Positions 61,985-64,000 of a DNA stretch of 64,000 bases are shown piece after piece. The position numbers and the translations under genes are program-made. The first letter of the stretch is position 1; every line of letters begins with the position of its first letter. This stretch comes from Berghia stephanieae. Lineage: Eukaryota > Mollusca > Gastropoda > Nudibranchia > Aeolidiidae. The stretch covers positions 103,749,469 to 103,813,468 of the forward strand of contig CM067444.1 of the NCBI GenBank assembly GCA_034508935.3, in the 5' to 3' direction. The notes below the pieces were generated by a model, which had not been told where the DNA came from, made no database searches, and saw only the letters and a list, made by a program, of their open reading frames with translations.

Positions 61985-62555
61985 TTAAAAACCATTTAAT
62001 GAGATACCTTACTTTTGGATCTAGGATAAACGGTTCCAAAGTTATGATGATTTTACTACTCTAAATTTAGTCTTACAAAAAGCTCAAAATTGATTGAGAA
62101 TTCCCCCACTGGGAAGCCTCTCGATAAGGTGACTACTGATTAAAACGGGATCTTAGCATAGAGAAAAGAGGGTTGGTCACTTGTGGTCAACATTAAACAT
62201 ACTGCACTGCCTTCAATCTTTATGAAATTTGATATAGACACAGACAAATGATTTATCTAGATGCCTTCTCTTTTATTTTTTTTGCTATCTCAATTTGAAA
62301 AAGATTTCAAAAGTTTTAAAATGATGTTATTTTTATCAAATTCTAATTTTTGATACAATATGTCAACATTGATTTCTATCACTATCACATCAAAAGAAAT
62401 CTTGATCTCTGCCCTTTAAAATGATACCAGAGCCGTTCATATACTGTGAAAAATAATGCAACAGTGATTATAATTATATGAAATTGTGTTATACAAATTT
62501 TAACCCAAAGTTGCGCTTCACTTGTCCAATGGCTAATCGGCACCTGTCTACCTAC
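61985..62555 (+). repeat. Dispersed repeat, copy 2 (partner 14317-14830)
   Basis: Same orientation and order of anchor words as the copy in TLDc intron 1, with small insertions (for example ATTTGATATAGACACAGACA near 62225). It ends at the same place, CGGCACCTGTCTAC, suggesting a defined element end. Confidence 0.7.
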
Positions 62556-63164
62556 AGACTGGGCTAGGGCGAGGATTGAGTGAGTTAAGAAATCTTGTGA
62601 AGCTTGGAGAGAGGACGAGTCTCTGTCTCAGCAGTGAAAACAGCCGTCAACGACTGAGGTGTTTTTCTTTTTTCTCTCTTGTGTTACTCACTTTGACTTT
62701 GACTGTCTGTGAGAATGCCTCTTTATGAATGATTTTCCTTTGCCACCGTAATCGGACCCCCACAGTAGTTTTTAACCTGGAATAATTGATCTTATCTCTA
62801 ACTCTAAAGAGCAATAACCATCCCAATCATTAGACTTTAATCCACTGGCAAAAAAAAATACAAAATGCAGCACCCGGCTGGGCTGGCTTTCTCACGTACT
62901 CCGAAAGAAAATCATCGCCAATTCCATTTGAATAGATTTCGAACACCATTCTCAACTGACTTCAGATCCGACGAACGGTCAAAGAATTGTTCAGGCATGA
63001 TAACAAAAAATAATGTAAAAGAGTAATAGATCAAAATATACAACGACAAATCCCGAAAGTTTATTGATAGAGCGAATAAAATTGAAATGTAGCAACGTTC
63101 AATTGAACAAACAAAAGTTACTTGAATGGAATACCGAAAGTATGAAAACGAAAGTTAACGAACT

Positions 63165-63480
63165 GCGCATGCTCGATTATATCGACACACTACTCGTTTT
63201 TCAGACAATGAAGAGTTGCGGTCGAATCGGAGACTAGCGGAGTTTCCCGATAATTGCCGAACGAGCGTAACGAGGGCTTGAAAGTGCCGACAATATTGTC
63301 GGCAATCCGACGCCCATTCGTCGGCACTTGACTGCTCGCCGCCGGTCGAGTTGGGGCTCGCCGACACTCCGACAATTGACGTCACTCGCAATCAGATTAC
63401 TTTAGCAATAAAATAAAAATAAGTGATCCGGGAGATCGCAACTACCGTGATTGTCGGAAAACCGACAATTGTCGGCACAC
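63165..63480. other. CG-rich patch with GTCGG palindromes
   Basis: Locally rich in CpG, unlike its AT-rich surroundings. It includes the perfect 20-bp palindrome TGCCGACAATATTGTCGGCA at about 63282-63301, a second cluster around ACCGACAATTGTCGGCAC at 63458-63475, and an NRF1-like TGCGCATGC at 63164. It could be a transposon end, or a regulatory patch in the SUPT6H intron. No frame is convincing. Confidence 0.5.
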
Positions 63481-63589
63481 ATGCAGGTCTAAAAATATAT
63501 TTCTCAGATATTAATCTCAACCAGCCAATGATAAAAGTATAGGCAAATCAACAAGGGGAAAATTTGTTGGATTTTTTTAAAGCGCAAGC

Positions 63590-63790
63590 TTTAATATGGC
63601 TAATATCCACTAAATATGCTCTAAGTTCTTTAAAAGCCAAATTCAACACGACATGTGGAACAAAACATATGCCTGTTACTCAATATTCTAATTTTTTTTC
63701 CTACAGAGGCAACATTGTTGCCAGCCAGGTACTCATTTTACATCTGAGTAAGGTGAGAAATGTAGTATTGGGCCTTTTCTCATTCAATCT
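63590..63790 (-). mobile_element. SINE family A, head missing
   Basis: Matches the body of the copy at 56745-57052 (AATATCCACTAAATATGCTC, then CAGCCAGGTACTCATTTTAC) but stops before the tRNA-like head. Confidence 0.7.
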
Positions 63791-64000
63791 TGCCCTTTCA
63801 AATATCAGTAGATTTCTCTCAAATGCAGTTCTGAGCAAATGACAAAGATGATAAAGAAAATTAAACAAAAAATAACCAAATAAAAAGTGAAGACCCTGAA
63901 GATTTCACTCCACAACAAAGCGAGAGGCATGTTTTATAACAGACTTATTTTTTCGATTTTGATCATCTGCCTCATCAGTTATTATGTTGGCATGAAATAT

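Larger units (their letters stand above)
61647..64000. other. Right-edge stretch, probably SUPT6H intron
   Basis: No Spt6 coding sequence is found here although an upstream exon is required, so the intron is longer than 2.35 kb. It contains a dispersed repeat (61985-62555), a CG-rich palindromic patch (63165-63480) and a SINE remnant (63590-63790). Confidence 0.6.

Overview
The window is nuclear DNA of an animal: AT-rich, with genes split by many GT-AG introns, long microsatellites, poly-G/poly-C tracts, several tRNA-derived SINE families, non-LTR retrotransposon pieces and small terminal-inverted-repeat DNA transposons. The three genes are conserved across metazoans. The repeat content suggests a marine invertebrate, perhaps an echinoderm, but nothing in the sequence fixes the taxon. 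I found no LTR retrotransposon, provirus, Polinton, CRISPR array, rRNA gene or convincing functional tRNA gene.

Three protein-coding genes were assembled from exon pieces by splice sites, reading phase and protein family similarity. (1) A DHHC-type palmitoyltransferase of the ZDHHC5/ZDHHC8 group lies on the minus strand (start codon at 8253, last visible exon ending at 1182; the C-terminal tail is off the left edge). (2) A TLDc-domain protein with a myristoylation-type N terminus, resembling MEAK7/TLDC1, lies on the plus strand (8740-32606, 12 exons, about 489 codons) and looks complete. (3) SUPT6H, the histone chaperone and transcription elongation factor Spt6, lies on the minus strand (61646 down to 42537, 20 exons, about 945 codons). 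Only its C-terminal half or so is in the window; the first roughly 780 residues should lie beyond the right edge.

Layout: 1-8253 ZDHHC gene, with a SINE and a LINE in its introns; 8254-8739 a short gap between two divergent start codons, probably a shared promoter; 8740-32606 the TLDc gene, whose first intron (8887-16469) carries a striking set of modular inverted repeats, purine tracts and 229-bp tandem repeats; 32607-42536 an intergenic stretch between two convergent gene ends, full of transposons, nested copies of one SINE-like family and a 97-bp tandem array; 42537-61646 SUPT6H, with SINEs, LINE ends, a MITE and a 1.3-kb hAT-like element in its introns; 61647-64000 the next SUPT6H intron or flank, with a dispersed repeat and a CG-rich palindromic patch.

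A recurring technical point: five coding breaks, four in SUPT6H and one at a ZDHHC splice junction, are each explained by one missing G in a G run. A block at 12908-13760 repeats 11341-12900 with many small deletions. Both patterns look like uncorrected long-read sequence rather than gene decay. No undescribed host system is evident. The least explained structures are the modular inverted-repeat element in intron 1 of the TLDc gene and a group of hAT-like elements flanked by 6-bp duplications.
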